Assembly: GCA_000310025.1 (NCBI GenBank)
Contig: FN649751.1
Coordinates: 2,977,854-2,997,288 of the forward strand
Reading direction: 5' to 3'
DNA length: 19,435 nucleotides
From: Ectocarpus siliculosus
Lineage: Eukaryota > Sar > Phaeophyceae > Ectocarpales > Ectocarpaceae
Shown: piece after piece, positions 1 to 9,721 of the stretch
Numbering within the stretch: position 1 is the stretch's first letter
Layout of the letters: the number at the start of each line of letters is the position of its first letter
Notes under the pieces: generated by a model
What the model was told of the DNA's origin: nothing
The model's input: only the letters and a program-made list of their open reading frames with translations
Databases searched by the model: none
Made by a program: the position numbers and the translations under genes

Positions 1-1075
1 CCAAACCCCCCCCCCCCCCGCCTTTACCCCCCCTCCCCCCTCTTTCCTCCCGCGGCAGGGCTAGTTGTTGTCTGCGAATATAACTCGGTGGTTGGCCCCC
101 TCTGCTCTGTCCCCTCTGCGACCCTGCGGCGTGCATTACTCGTGGAAGACGCGCTACCGGCGGCGTTGATCTTGCAGCGACATTTGTTTTTTGTGAGCTG
201 GCGAAGGGCTGGGATTAAGGGCCCGACGTCGGCTTTGAGGATCGCTGCGTGCGTGGTGCGGACGAACTCCGCTCGTGTCCTTCTCTAATGTAAGAGACTC
301 AACAAGGACGGTTGACAAAGGACATGCAAAAAAACGGAATGGTCACACTACGAGAAAAAAGGAGAAAGCAACAGAAAATATACAAAACAAGGAAAGTAGC
401 GCGGTACCATGTATATGCAGAGTCACCCCTTTTTTGGCGTACCTCCATGGCATTCGACTTGTGTAAGGAACAAGACACAAAAAAAGAACCAAGAGTGAAT
501 TCGAAGCAGCGAAGAATATGTGTACGGCAAAACACAACACGTCCAAAAAACAAAAGAGTACACACAAAAAAAAAAAGGCACATCAGCGGTGGCATTCAGG
601 CCTCTGACGAGGCTACAAAGACAAAATCTTGTGGCGGTGTTGTCATCCTGACCCGGCTTTAAAAGTAGGGCCGCAGGCGGTAGCCTATCGCATACCCTGC
701 ATGCACACGCCAAGCGTGTCCAGAGCGCCAGCCAGCCCTCTTCCCATTCTCCCCGTCCGTTTCAATGCGGGCAAAAGCTTGTCTAGACACCCCGCCCCTC
801 GCAACCCGTGCGAATCACGTATCGCGTACGTACGTCAGGACCTTGCAATCTTGCAAGAAGACTGCCGCCCCGCCATACACGGCAATGCCCCCCCCCCCCC
901 GGCAATCTGGCTTGGCACAGCAAGGACGATGACCAGCTTCTGGTTCATCTTTGTGGAACGTAGCCTGGGCCGGGGAAAACCCGGCGTATCGCTCCGTCCT
1001 GGCATGCGAGGAAATGGTCTAACCACTACGGCATGCGTTTACACGAGTATCCCCCCCCCCCTCTCTCGCACCCAC
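1..1075. other. ValRS intron / unresolved left edge
   Basis: Read on the minus strand this should be the intron after ValRS exon i. It has C-runs at about 889-900 and 1051-1060, an A-rich plus strand (T-rich in gene sense) at about 340-600, and a stretch at 1-288 that is open in one minus frame and, with an ATG, in one plus frame (88-288). The minus reading includes EFVRTTHAAILKADVGPLIP and a Lys/Arg-rich part. It does not match ValRS, and I do not recognise it; a fragment of a dispersed repeat or an exon of another gene is possible. Confidence 0.5.
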
Positions 1076-1171
1076 CTGAACCACGTGTCGAGCACGTCGG
1101 GGTCTCGGTCTAGGGATACATCCGTGGGGACCCCGGCATCGGTCGCCTGCTTCCGAGCGTCTTCCTCGGAT
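1076..1171 (-). CDS. ValRS exon i (last exon in window)
   Basis: Completes Arg, then [20 protein letters not shown] and [11 protein letters not shown] plus two bases expected to start Ser of the conserved WFSSALWPF. Acceptor gcggcag|ATCCGA at 1172/1171; donor TTCAG|GTGGGT at 1076/1075. No continuation (SALWPF..., KMSKS) is readable in 1-1075, so the next intron runs past the left edge or the exon is lost. Confidence 0.92.
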
Positions 1172-4100
1172 CTGCCGCAGCCGGGAGAGAATGAAAAAAG
1201 AAAAACAAGTCCGAAAAACTCTCGCGTATAACCACTGGTTGATCACTTGCCAATGGTCAGTCAATCGACTCTCTTCGGACCACTACTACTGCTGTACGTG
1301 TTCTTGGAATCTTGCATCAAATCGTGCAGTTCATGGACCGTGGGCTGCATGCAGTACCGACAGCACACACAAACACATGCACGGACGCGCGCACGCCAGC
1401 ATGCCTGTCGTTTGCAGACAGGCAATACAGTCCCCTCGTTGGGCATTTTTTTATTGGCCACCACCCACCTGGCGACGAAGTAACCGTCGTGGCCAGACGC
1501 GTACCAGACCGGGATCTGGTGGCCCCACCACAGCTGCCGAGACACGCACCAGTCGTGGATGCCGTCCAGCCAGTTGTGCCAGACCTTGTTAAACCTGATT
1601 CAAGGTCAAGAGTCCGGTAGGATTAGGGAAGAGCGTCGATCGAATACCTGGGCTTAGTTAAGGCGTTCATGAAAACTTGGGGGAACAGCAGGGTGTACAA
1701 GGAAATAGAGCAGGAAAGAGACGACAAAGTGCAACATGATTAAGGCTCATGTCCTCGATCAAAACCTACCTCGTGCGATTCTTTCGAAGTGACGATCAAC
1801 AGCTTTTCCAGAAAAAAAAAGAAAAATGTCTGCGAAACAAACTTAGTTGAGAGTAACAGATACTCTTGAAGTAGAATGTTGCAGTGAAGAAAAGGTGTCA
1901 GTTCAACGTTGTTGAACAAAACCAAAACACGAACACCTACAGTAAGACAAGGAAAATATCCAACCCCCGCAAACTCAAGAATCCCGTCCGCTTGCAACGG
2001 CCGGGGGCACAGCATTGCGGCAAACTTGATACCCCAAACTCTCTCAAAACAACATCTGAGGGCATGACATGTAAGTTAGTATTCCACAACTATCATAGTG
2101 TGCTTTCGCAACGCACAGGCAGATAAGGAAAAAAACAAACAAACAAAAAAACAAACACATACATTCATCATTTCCGTCTCAACCCCCCACACACTTCAGG
2201 GAAGCAAGCACCCCACAACCGCCCCAGGCTTGACAAGTGTTCCCTATCCCACACAACACACATGCGAACAAACGAACCTCTCGGGGAGGATCTGGATGTC
2301 CTTTTCCTGCACGGCCGCCAGGGCCTTGGCCCCCATCCCCTCCGTCTTCACGAACCACTGCGAAGACACCAGGGGCTCGATCACCTCGCCTCCCCGCTGA
2401 GAACGGGGGACCCGCTGCTGGTACGGCTCGGCCTTCAGCGCAAGCCCCTGCGCGTGTGCGTGTCAAGGTCAACGGGAGACGACCCGCACGACAGCAGCAC
2501 CAAAACCGTACGGTAACGTTATTAACCGCATGCGGTATCTATCCAAGTCTTGCTTGTAGACCTAAATTGGCCCTGTGAGCTGGACGGACGAGAACGGCGA
2601 TGCGCACACGGCACCACGGAACCGTCGTAAGGATCATACAGTACTGTAGTACAAAAAACAACATACAGAAATACGTGAAGCATCACACAGCAAAATAGTA
2701 TGCCCACGCGATACGCACGAACGGTCGTAACGATCACACAGCAGTACGTAAAGGGTCACACAGCGATATGCATTGGTGTGTGTAGGCATGGGCTGTCGGC
2801 GGGAGGCCCTTGTCTCGTCGGCGAAAGGAATGCGGCGGTGCAGCAGGATAAAAAAAACGAAATCGAATCCGAAAGGAACAAGACCGAACCTTTGCTGCAG
2901 GTCCAATGAACTAACCCACACGATGTGTCCTTCCCCAAGAAAATGCTGATCCACGAAACCCATCCTCAACAGAACAGCAATTCAACCGAATTCCTTAAGC
3001 ACGAATCTACCCAAGTACCAACACTTTAGCGAGACGAGCACACCCAGGCTACGTGCAAGCCCTCGTAATATGTACCGATATGGAAGGAATGTGCGTGTGT
3101 TTGTTTGTATGTGCTTACCGCGGCCTCCATGTCCGCCCACATGTTATTTCTGCAGTCGAACCTGTCCTGCCCCGCGTACGCCCCCGCCGTCTCCGCCATG
3201 GTGCCGTCCTTCTCCATGAGGTTGATCGTCTGCAGCGAGTGCCTCTTGCCGATCTCGTAATCGTTCGGGTCATGACCTGTGTGCATGTGCCCCCAAACCA
3301 CGCAGAAAAGACACACGCATTACCGGACGGGCGGGCGAGGTCAGTTTGTTTTAACAACGAGGTGCGGTGTGTGCATGTGAGGCGCAATAACTGTTTGTGC
3401 ATCTCAGCACCACTTCTTGTAGCAAAGACAGGCGTGAAGTGAAACGTATGCCAGGCCTGACACGCGCAAGAACAAAAAGGGGGTTCGTAAATGTTCTAAG
3501 CAGGGGGAGGGAGGGTGGGGGGATGAGACATGTAGAATCACACCGGACGGCACAGGCTGGTTAGTGAAACACAATTCGTAGCAAAAAATGGGACACACAG
3601 CTCTGATGAAAATCGCCCTGTAACACAGGGGGGAGCTTGTAGGTATGTGGGTGTGTTGACTGACCGAATCAGGTCATGTCCAGCCAGCCAAGCCAGTCAA
3701 CGAATCCGCAGGAGCAGTTTGTGCCGACGAAAAGATAACAGCTGGCCGTCGACGTGGGTGGCGTGAACGCGGCCACCTCACCTGCATAGGTTTCTGGGCC
3801 GACGCGATATTTCAACCTTCTCCGATGACACACTTGTAGTTCTCCGAAAAGCACCAAGAACTCTCTCAAAAAGAACTCCCGATGCGAGAAAAGACACCGG
3901 TCAGCGATGTCCCTCGATACGCTCAAACGGGGCATCCAAGCTACGCCAACACCATCCCACGCACGCACGCACGCACGCGCGTGTACGTAAACAGGGCCGT
4001 ACGGGATGCACACGCGTATACTGCCGCGTAGCCTACTGTTTCGGCCCAGGCCCTTCCGCCGCCGCCGCGGCCGCCCCCCGCCCGCCTTATTTACCTGGCG

Positions 4101-7045
4101 TGATCTTGAGCGCGCCCGTCCCGAACTCCATGTCCACGTAGTCGTCGGCGATGATGGGGATCTCGCGGCCCGAGAGAGGGACGACCACCTTCCCGCCCAC
4201 CAGGTGCTTGAACCGCTCGTCCTTTCGAGAGTTAAGGGTTTGAAAGAGAAGGAACAAAAAAAAAAAGTTTCTCAAATCCCTTCGAACGGTAAATCGAAGT
4301 TACATACATTTTCGGAAAAAAGGAACGTCCTCCTTGCGTAGCCCTGGGAGTGACAGCCGCAGCTTGACCAATCGGACCTAAAAGTGAGTACCCCAATGGT
4401 CCCTGTGGTAACAAATGAATCATGAAATACACAAACGCACGCATTTGCACACCTCGGGGTGGACGCAAACGGCGGTATCGCCGAGGATAGTCTCGGGTCT
4501 CGTCGTGGCCACCGACAAGTGCTCGCCTTCCTTGCCCCCGGCCACCATGTACCTTCCAACGAAGAAAGGGCAAGGACGGGGGACTAGAGCCTTGGGGTGG
4601 GTTGGGGGGGCACTATCATAGTACGCAAGACCACATTATGGAAACTTAACACTACGTAAGTAAATATATATTCCCATGGATACATCCAAAATATGAAACA
4701 GCTCTGTGTGTATTCGTCCAACCGACGGGCTACCGGTACTCACATCCCACAGCCAACACTGCTGCTGTGGAAAACAGCATATATAATGACTCGGTACACT
4801 CTGGTGTTGCAGAACTGGCCGTTGTTTCTCACTCAAAGCATTTAGTAGATATTGCCATCCTCATACCAAATATGATACAGCTTTGTCCGTGGTCGTTTAA
4901 CCGACAGGATCTTTCTCAAAGCCGGCACATTTTTTGTTGTTCATCACTTCAAATCAGCCCTCACAGCACTGCTGCCGAAAACAGCACATGGAATGTAATG
5001 ACTCCGGTACCCTCAACTGCTGCAGACCTGGCCATTGTTTTTCTCGCTAACTTGAAGTATTTCTCACTCACTTGAAGTAGTAAAGCTTGCCGTCCTCCTC
5101 GGAGTACTCCACCTCCAAATCGCTCACCGCCGTCTGGAGGGACGGGCTCCAGTTCACCATGTAGTCCCCTCGGTACACCAACCCCTGCGTTTTCGTGTTT
5201 TTGTTTTCGTTGTTTGCGCAGGCGAAAAGCACATGGTACGTCAAATATAAATGAATACACAACAAAAAATAAAAGTTCGTTTCATATGCATGTATGGACC
5301 ATATAAATTCAACCGGCATTACTTACTTAGCAGTTGCAGAGGTCCGTGGTGGCATTGAGAATCAGAATGTCAAGGGCTTAAGGGATACCCGTGCAGTTTT
5401 TCGGTCCCCATGTAAAGTGTGTACACATTCGAACGATACACATCTGTGGGCAGCGGAAGCAGATCATGCAGCCCCTCGTGACACCAATCACCCCAGGGTA
5501 TCGGTGGACACACACGCCGTAGAGCAGACAAACAGCTGTCGTACGCCGCTTGATAGTTAAACACACCACGGGCGCCTTGTCAGTTTGATATTTCGTGTTG
5601 GTGGTGCTGTGTGCATACATCTACAGAATAGGACAAAGGCGGCGACGCTTGGAGGCAAAGGCTCGCCACCGTGCGGTTTGTCCAAAGGAAGCATGCTCTC
5701 CAGTAGTACCCTGGTTAACACGGAAATAGAGTCCTGATCTAAATCGAATCCGGATCGGGCGGAAAGGCCGCGCAAGGCACCACCGTCCACGTGCTTGCAC
5801 CATCACAGCAGTAGAGGTGCACGGAGCGTGCTAGTTTCATGTTTTACTCATGAAATGAGCGAGGAAGCACGTAGCATCTACCAAGCACGGATATGAAAAG
5901 AGAAACAGCACAAACAATTCTAGATACCGGCAAATACTGGATAACCGTAAAACGCCGCCATACCGTAAAAGAACCATCACCGCGGGAAACACTTCATTGC
6001 TTCTTGCCTTCTCGTGAAGGCGAACGAACGCCTCCGTCACGGCCGCGCTCATCTCCGGGTCGAGCGTGAACCGTTCCCGGGACCAGTCCGCAGAGGCCCC
6101 GAGCCGCCGCATCTGCCGCACGATGTAGCCCCCCTTGTCCTCCTTCCACTCCCACACCTTCTTCAGGAAGGCCTCTCGGCCGATCTCCTTGCGGTCGATG
6201 CCCTCGGCGGCTAGGGCCCTCTCCACCAGCATCTGAGTCGCGATGCCCGCGTGGTCTTGCCCGGGGAGGAACAGGGTGGGCTCGCCCCGCATGCGGTGGT
6301 AGCGCGTCAAAATGTCCTGGCGTGGGTTGGTTTGTGAGCAGGTGTGCACAGCAGGCCGTGGGAAGTGGAGTGTGGTGTTGGGGGTCAAAGGCTTAGCTTG
6401 GGAGAGCGCGTGCTCAGGGGGAGAGAGAGGGTTGGAGAGGGGCTTGAAGACATTCAAAGAGAAGTTCATGGACCGATGGTGATTGAGCTACTGCTACATC
6501 CGGCTGAATTGATGGGTAGGTGGATCGTGAAGGTCACATCCGGTGTATGGTTCGCAACTGTGACACAGACTAGTTGATTCCGAAACACAAGTGATGCTGA
6601 CATTGCGCCAACATCGGGATTCGCCTCCCACTACGTCCCTTGCCTCCTTAACCAGAACGGCGACACCAACCACACCCGCACCAACGCCGACACCGTTACA
6701 GCAGTAGCCCTTCAGTGCGATGCTCATCATATGCCTCTCCGGCAGTGTTATGAACAAGTGCTGCTGCTGCTGCTGCTGCTGCTACCTATAGTGCGGCGAC
6801 CGCAGCGGAAAACCTTGCCCTTCTCCCTATTGCCTCTCCTTGCCGCCCCGCCCCCAGTCTCCCAACACCAAACAACGGACCTGCAACGTAGTACCCATGG
6901 CGTGCCCCATGTGAAGGTACCCGGTGACGTTCGGCGGCGGCATGGGTACGACGTACGACTTCTTCTTCGGGTCGCCGCCCGGCTTGAAGTAGCCTTTCTC
7001 CTCCCACCACGCGTACATGCTCCGCTCCACCGACAAGAAGTCGTA
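1076..7045 (-). CDS. Valyl-tRNA synthetase, organelle-type, partial (nine internal exons)
   Basis: Charges tRNA-Val with valine (class Ia synthetase), probably in plastid and/or mitochondrion. Exons on the minus strand: 7045-6881, 6316-6008, 5184-5072, 4552-4453, 4221-4095, 3276-3119, 2447-2278, 1594-1469, 1171-1076; all phases join to 454 complete codons plus two bases. Visible motifs in order: [25 protein letters not shown] (HIGH signature), [39 protein letters not shown], the editing-domain block [60 protein letters not shown] and DPDVLDTW. The series [20 protein letters not shown] and WEWKE fits the bacterial-like enzyme that land plants send to organelles rather than the cytosolic form. 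The KMSKS loop and anticodon-binding domain lie beyond the left edge; the exon(s) with the start codon and targeting peptide, upstream of 7045, were not identified. Family assignment is near certain; organellar targeting is inferred. Confidence 0.96.
1469..1594 (-). CDS. ValRS exon h
   Basis: Completes Arg, then [20 protein letters not shown] and [20 protein letters not shown]. The [18 protein letters not shown] stretch is the best conserved block of class Ia Val/Ile/Leu enzymes. Acceptor aatcag|GTTTAA at 1595/1594; donor GCCAG|GTGGGT at 1469/1468 (phase 2). Confidence 0.94.
2278..2447 (-). CDS. ValRS exon g
   Basis: Encodes [20 protein letters not shown], then [20 protein letters not shown] and ends ILPE plus two bases of Arg. 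[16 protein letters not shown] with QWFVK is diagnostic of the plant-organellar/cyanobacterial style of ValRS. Acceptor cgcag|GGGCTT; donor GAGAG|GTTCGT (phase 2). Confidence 0.94.
2597..2780. repeat. Degenerate tandem duplication in a ValRS intron
   Basis: Within the intron between ValRS exons f and g, the block beginning cgatgcgcac... gtcgtaaggatcatacag (2597 onward) recurs from about 2709 as cgatacgcac... gtcgtaacgatcacacag. Each is followed by a (a/g)tacgt-aag-tcacacagc string (about 2671-2690 and 2744-2764). Copies are diverged and of unequal length. No coding potential is evident. Confidence 0.6.
3119..3276 (-). CDS. ValRS exon f
   Basis: Completes Gly, then [20 protein letters not shown] and on to [27 protein letters not shown] is the conserved end of the editing-domain core. 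Acceptor acacag|GTCATG at 3277/3276; donor GCCGCG|GTAAGC at 3119/3118, phase 0. Confidence 0.94.
3959..3980. repeat. (ACGC)n microsatellite
   Basis: About five ACGC units inside the ValRS intron between exons e and f, running into a GCGTGT stretch. Confidence 0.85.
4095..4221 (-). CDS. ValRS exon e (editing domain)
   Basis: Encodes [20 protein letters not shown], then [20 protein letters not shown] and TP plus one base. Acceptor cgaaag|GACGAG at 4222/4221; donor CCAG|GTAAAT at 4095/4094 (phase 1). Confidence 0.94.
4453..4552 (-). CDS. ValRS exon d (start of editing domain)
   Basis: Begins with the one base that completes Lys, then [20 protein letters not shown] and [20 protein letters not shown] is the hallmark of the CP1 editing domain, which hydrolyses Thr-tRNA-Val. 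Acceptor ggaag|GTACAT, donor CCGAG|GTGTGC (phase 0). Confidence 0.93.
4680..5071. repeat. Diverged two-copy tandem duplication filling a ValRS intron
   Basis: Two head-to-tail copies of about 180-200 bp (about 4680-4857 and 4858-5058) occupy most of the intron between ValRS exons c and d. Shared strings in order: atccaaaatatgaaacagct / taccaaatatgatacagctt; accgacggg / accgacagg; cactgctgctgtggaaaacagca / cactgctgccgaaaacagca; aatgactcggtac / aatgactccggtac; gcagaactggccgttgtttct / gcagacctggccattgttttt. On the minus strand each copy begins with a GAGTGAGAAA / TTAGCGAGAAA string resembling the real donor of exon c. The exact end points are uncertain. Confidence 0.82.
5072..5184 (-). CDS. ValRS exon c
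   Basis: Encodes [14 protein letters not shown] through [13 protein letters not shown] and two bases of a Lys codon. Acceptor cgcag|GGGTTG at 5185/5184; donor TTCAA|GTGAGT at 5072/5071 (phase 2). The sequence just downstream of this donor is repeated in the next intron (see the tandem duplication). Confidence 0.93.
5185..6007 (-). other. ValRS intron with GC donor
   Basis: An 823-base intron between exons b and c, bounded by AAG|GCAAGA and cgcag|GGG. It carries a copy of the recurrent word ACAGCAGTAG at 5805-5814. No credible exon or structural RNA was seen in it. Confidence 0.8.
6008..6316 (-). CDS. ValRS exon b
   Basis: One hundred and three codons from [11 protein letters not shown] to VRLHEK. 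Acceptor gccag|GACATT at 6317/6316. The donor is AAG|GCAAGA at 6008/6007, a GC donor: it makes the protein join LHEK to GLVYRGDY, the conserved continuation in this family. The nearest GT in frame, 12 bases downstream, would insert ARSN-E before GLVYRG. Confidence 0.92.
6759..6783. repeat. (TGC)8 trinucleotide repeat
   Basis: Eight TGC units on the plus strand (GCA/CAG type in gene sense) in the ValRS intron between exons a and b. Confidence 0.95.
6881..7045 (-). CDS. ValRS exon a (HIGH motif exon)
   Basis: Fifty-five codons, phase 0 at both ends. Acceptor after a T-to-purine stretch ending cag at 7048-7046; donor CAG|GTCCGT at 6881/6880. It encodes [20 protein letters not shown] and the ATP-binding HIGH-type motif LHMGH, ending GTTLQ. 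It is the first exon recognisable upstream of the Rossmann fold, so at least one further 5' exon is missing. Confidence 0.93.
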
Positions 7046-7489
7046 CTGTTTTTCGACGCCGACGTGAAATATGATGTCCGTGCGACAGAGGCATCACATC
7101 ACGAAGCGGTAAGCAGGCCATCAGGGACAATGACTCCATAAAAAAACATGTCCGATATACCTAGTCTTCTCTGAAGGCGTCCGCGTCGGTTGGCCCAGTG
7201 CGGACACTACAAGGTGCTGGGTGGAGACCGGAAACGGTACAGCAACAACAACAGCAACAGCAACACTTGGCAACACTTGGCAACACAGAGCAGCACCAAT
7301 ATTTGGGGTGAGATCATGAACGAGGTGCATGATCCACGAACGTTTTCGATGTTTTCATGTGTAGGAAAACACAACGGGCAGTCACCTGTGTACACACGTG
7401 TCGATGTTAACGGCGGCAGAGGTGCGTTGGAGACAGCCGTGCACAGCAGAAGCAGAAACTGGGTACACTCGAAACTACAGCAGTAGTTG

Positions 7490-7698
7490 GTGACTTAAGA
7501 CATGCCACCCCTAACGTTGATATTCACAGCTCCATTACTCCACGTCGAACAGAGTGTAAGAGTCAAACAATACGTATTCGTAAAACTCTGGACGAGACGG
7601 TTCTGCGGCAGCCATTTTCGGTATCCACGACTCTGTCATGTTGTGGAGAAATCGAGCTTTGAAAATCAGCCCCAAGGGGGTGCGGTATCTTACGTCAC
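7490..7698 (+). mobile_element. MITE-like inverted-repeat element, copy A
   Basis: A 209 bp copy. The left end GTGAC...cagctccattactccac pairs with the right end gtggagaaatcgagctttga...ggtatcttacGTCAC. The interior carries the family landmarks ctccacgtcgaa, gacgagacggtt and gccattttc. Its left arm is more decayed than its right arm. The left edge abuts an ACAGCAGTAG word at 7477-7486. A flanking target-site duplication could not be defined. Confidence 0.85.
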
Positions 7699-8831
7699 CA
7701 ACGGTAAGCGCACAACTTGCACATCATGATGTCCACGCATCGGCGCGGTGTGTTGGCACTCACGTGTGTCGCCATGTCGCCATTATCATCAACGATCGAT
7801 GGCGGTCGGAGCGCCCCTCCCGACTTCGCTGTGTCCGCTTCCGCCGCCGCTGCCGTTGCTGACGCTCGGATCCATCGTCTCGGCTGTCTATGCCCGGTAG
7901 CACCGGCGCCAGTTGCAACGGCGCCTGTGCTGCCGCCGTCTAGGGTGTGCAGGCCAGGCCATGGCGAGAGACGGCGAAGGGGGGATCGAACGGCCGCCGC
8001 GCTAGGTACGAAGGATGCCGGGCTGGTGGAGAACGATCGTACTGCTACGGACCTGCTTGGCGAGAGACGAGCGTGGGTGCATCGCTGTCAGCCAAGCAGA
8101 TCGGTATGCTTGGAGGTGGGCAAATGAAATCTCGGTCGTGTGTTCGCCGTGAAGACACGCTAGAGCAAGCTGTGTTGTATGCCCATCGTCTGTGGGTTTT
8201 CAAGGACAAACAGCACACCAGACTCCACAAGCGCCCGGTTTCGGATGGGCCGTTCCCAACGCTGGGTTGTTGCTGTCTCAGTTCGCACAAAGCAACCACA
8301 AGGACTTGGGTTGCACAACAGCAGGGCGCGCAAACATGACGCTTGCAACCGAACCTACCCTCACCTAGTCAGCAGGAGCATGAGCGTTGCCTTCGTGGCA
8401 GCCGCAGCCTTCGCCACGTGTGGGGTGGCGGACTGGCCTGGATCCCTTTGGACCATTTCCTTTTCGTTGACGGTGTGCCCTCGTCGGTGTGTGCTCGGTA
8501 CGCATCAACACACAACAAGACAAGAGGAGGAGGAGAGCCCACGCGCGCCAAGCGGCGCCCGCAGGGGGCGCCGTGGATGCAATTGAGGTACGGGGTCTTA
8601 TGCGTCTCCCCCCTCATTTGCAAGCAAATTGTTTCGTGTCGCCGCGTCCGTGCCGTTTCGGACTAGTTGCTCTTTGAGTTTATTGTTGTCGTGCGCCCTT
8701 CTCCTTAGTTCCCTGCAGTTCTGTTACGTGTAGATTGTATGGGGAGCGCCTTGAACCTAGAGCGCCTCATGCTCGTTTTTTTCTCCTGTGAGTAGGTCCA
8801 CACGGAAAAAGCGGCTCACCTATACAAGTAG

Positions 8832-9047
8832 GTGACACAAGATACCACACTCCCCACGGTTAACCGGTTTTCACAGCACGATTTCTCCACAACAGAATGA
8901 GTGGTAGCGCGGACAACGGCAACGTTGAAGCCGTCTAGTCGAGAGCTTTCCGAAAACACATCCTTTCATTTATCATTTATGCATCCTCTTCGTCGTAGAG
9001 TAATCGCGCTTCGAAAATCATCCAGGGGGGGTGGTATATTGCGTCAC
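8832..9047 (-). mobile_element. MITE-like inverted-repeat element, copy D (inverted)
   Basis: A 216 bp copy with ends GTGACacaagataccacac and gtggtatattgcGTCAC. The interior reads in the opposite direction to copies A, B and C: agtcgagagctttccgaaaa here is the reverse complement of the ttt(c)agaaagctctcgact string in copy C, and catcctcttcgtcg is the reverse complement of cg(t)cgaagaggatg in copy B. Confidence 0.85.
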
Positions 9048-9578
9048 TCAAGGTTGATCTACATATGCATAACAGAAATGCACTTGGAATAAATCAATAG
9101 GACTGTAAAACGGACTCTTACATACCTGTTGCAGGACACATGCTTATGTCTACCTCACATGGCATTTAGGGCCGGCCGGAAACAGCCTTATTTCGTTAGA
9201 GAAAAGGCGAAAGATAACCACCAAGAAAAATGCCCACCCAAGATAAATAGGAGGCCTCAATGAACTCCTGACCGTGAATGTTCAGCGACGCATCCGGAAA
9301 CGTGACTACTGTAAAGCGTCACCGTTCGACCGGCCGGGCGGCCGACGCTCGAAGCGCTACACACTACGCCATAAAAACGAACCCCAACTGTTGCCATGTT
9401 GCAAACTGTCTCGTTTGACTAAATATACACCCCAGATCACCGGGACAACAACTACGAACGGCCGTCGTCGCCTTGCATTTTTTCTGCCTGGCGGTATCGT
9501 AAAACAACCGCAACCAACCACAATGTTCCTCTTAAACCCAAACCAAAATTTTCAGCTGGTCGAAAGGAGGTCCATATT

Positions 9579-9721
9579 CTATTCACAGAAACGGCGCGGC
9601 GGCGGGTCCACAGGAATCCTGCCGGTTGTGAACGCCGGCGCCTCGTGTGCCCTCAAGTCCGCGGGGCTGATGAGGTCTTCGTCTGTGTGCCATCTTTTCA
9701 TCACCTCTGGTGGTACGGCGC
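9579..9721 (-). CDS. Nucleoporin-like exon 3 (C-terminus)
   Basis: Forty-six residues then TAG (9581-9579). Contains PPEVMKRWHTDEDLISPADL and the GRIPVDPPPRRF ending. A strong pyrimidine tract (about 9731-9759 in gene sense) precedes tandem acceptors GGCAG|CAG|GCGCC, which is a NAGNAG site; both choices and a third at 9706 keep the phase. The start 9721 was chosen as the second AG. Confidence 0.85.

Larger units (their letters stand above)
7046..9578. other. Gap between ValRS exon a and the nucleoporin stop
   Basis: No exon could be assigned with confidence. Because ValRS needs an N-terminus and a targeting peptide, its 5' exon(s) and promoter probably lie here on the minus strand. Two inverted-repeat elements (7490-7698 and 8832-9047) and a small tandem (caacacttgg twice, about 7260-7283, after a CAA/CAG-rich run) are present. 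The stretch 8369-8470 has competing coding-like readings on both strands (plus strand MSVAFVAAAAFATCGVADWP after a possible acceptor; minus strand AKAAAATKATLMLLLT before a possible donor ACTAG|GTGAGG), and neither can be tied to a neighbour. A GC-rich open frame at 7729-8127 on the plus strand has no recognisable domain. Confidence 0.55.

Noticed and set aside
1-60. C-rich left end as a telomere
   Set aside because: It is a homopolymer-like C run with irregular T/A, not a tandem CCCTAA-type repeat; a contig edge is likelier.
629-1231. 200-codon plus-strand open frame
   Set aside because: Overlaps ValRS exon i antisense and homopolymer C runs; no recognisable domain.
5990-6008. Extension of ValRS exon b to the first GT donor (adding ARSNE)
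   Set aside because: The family continues LHEK directly into G-L-(V/I)-Y; the GC donor gives an exact match.
7729-8127. 133-codon plus-strand open frame after transposon copy A
   Set aside because: Ala/Arg-rich with no domain; kept only as a note in the gap description.
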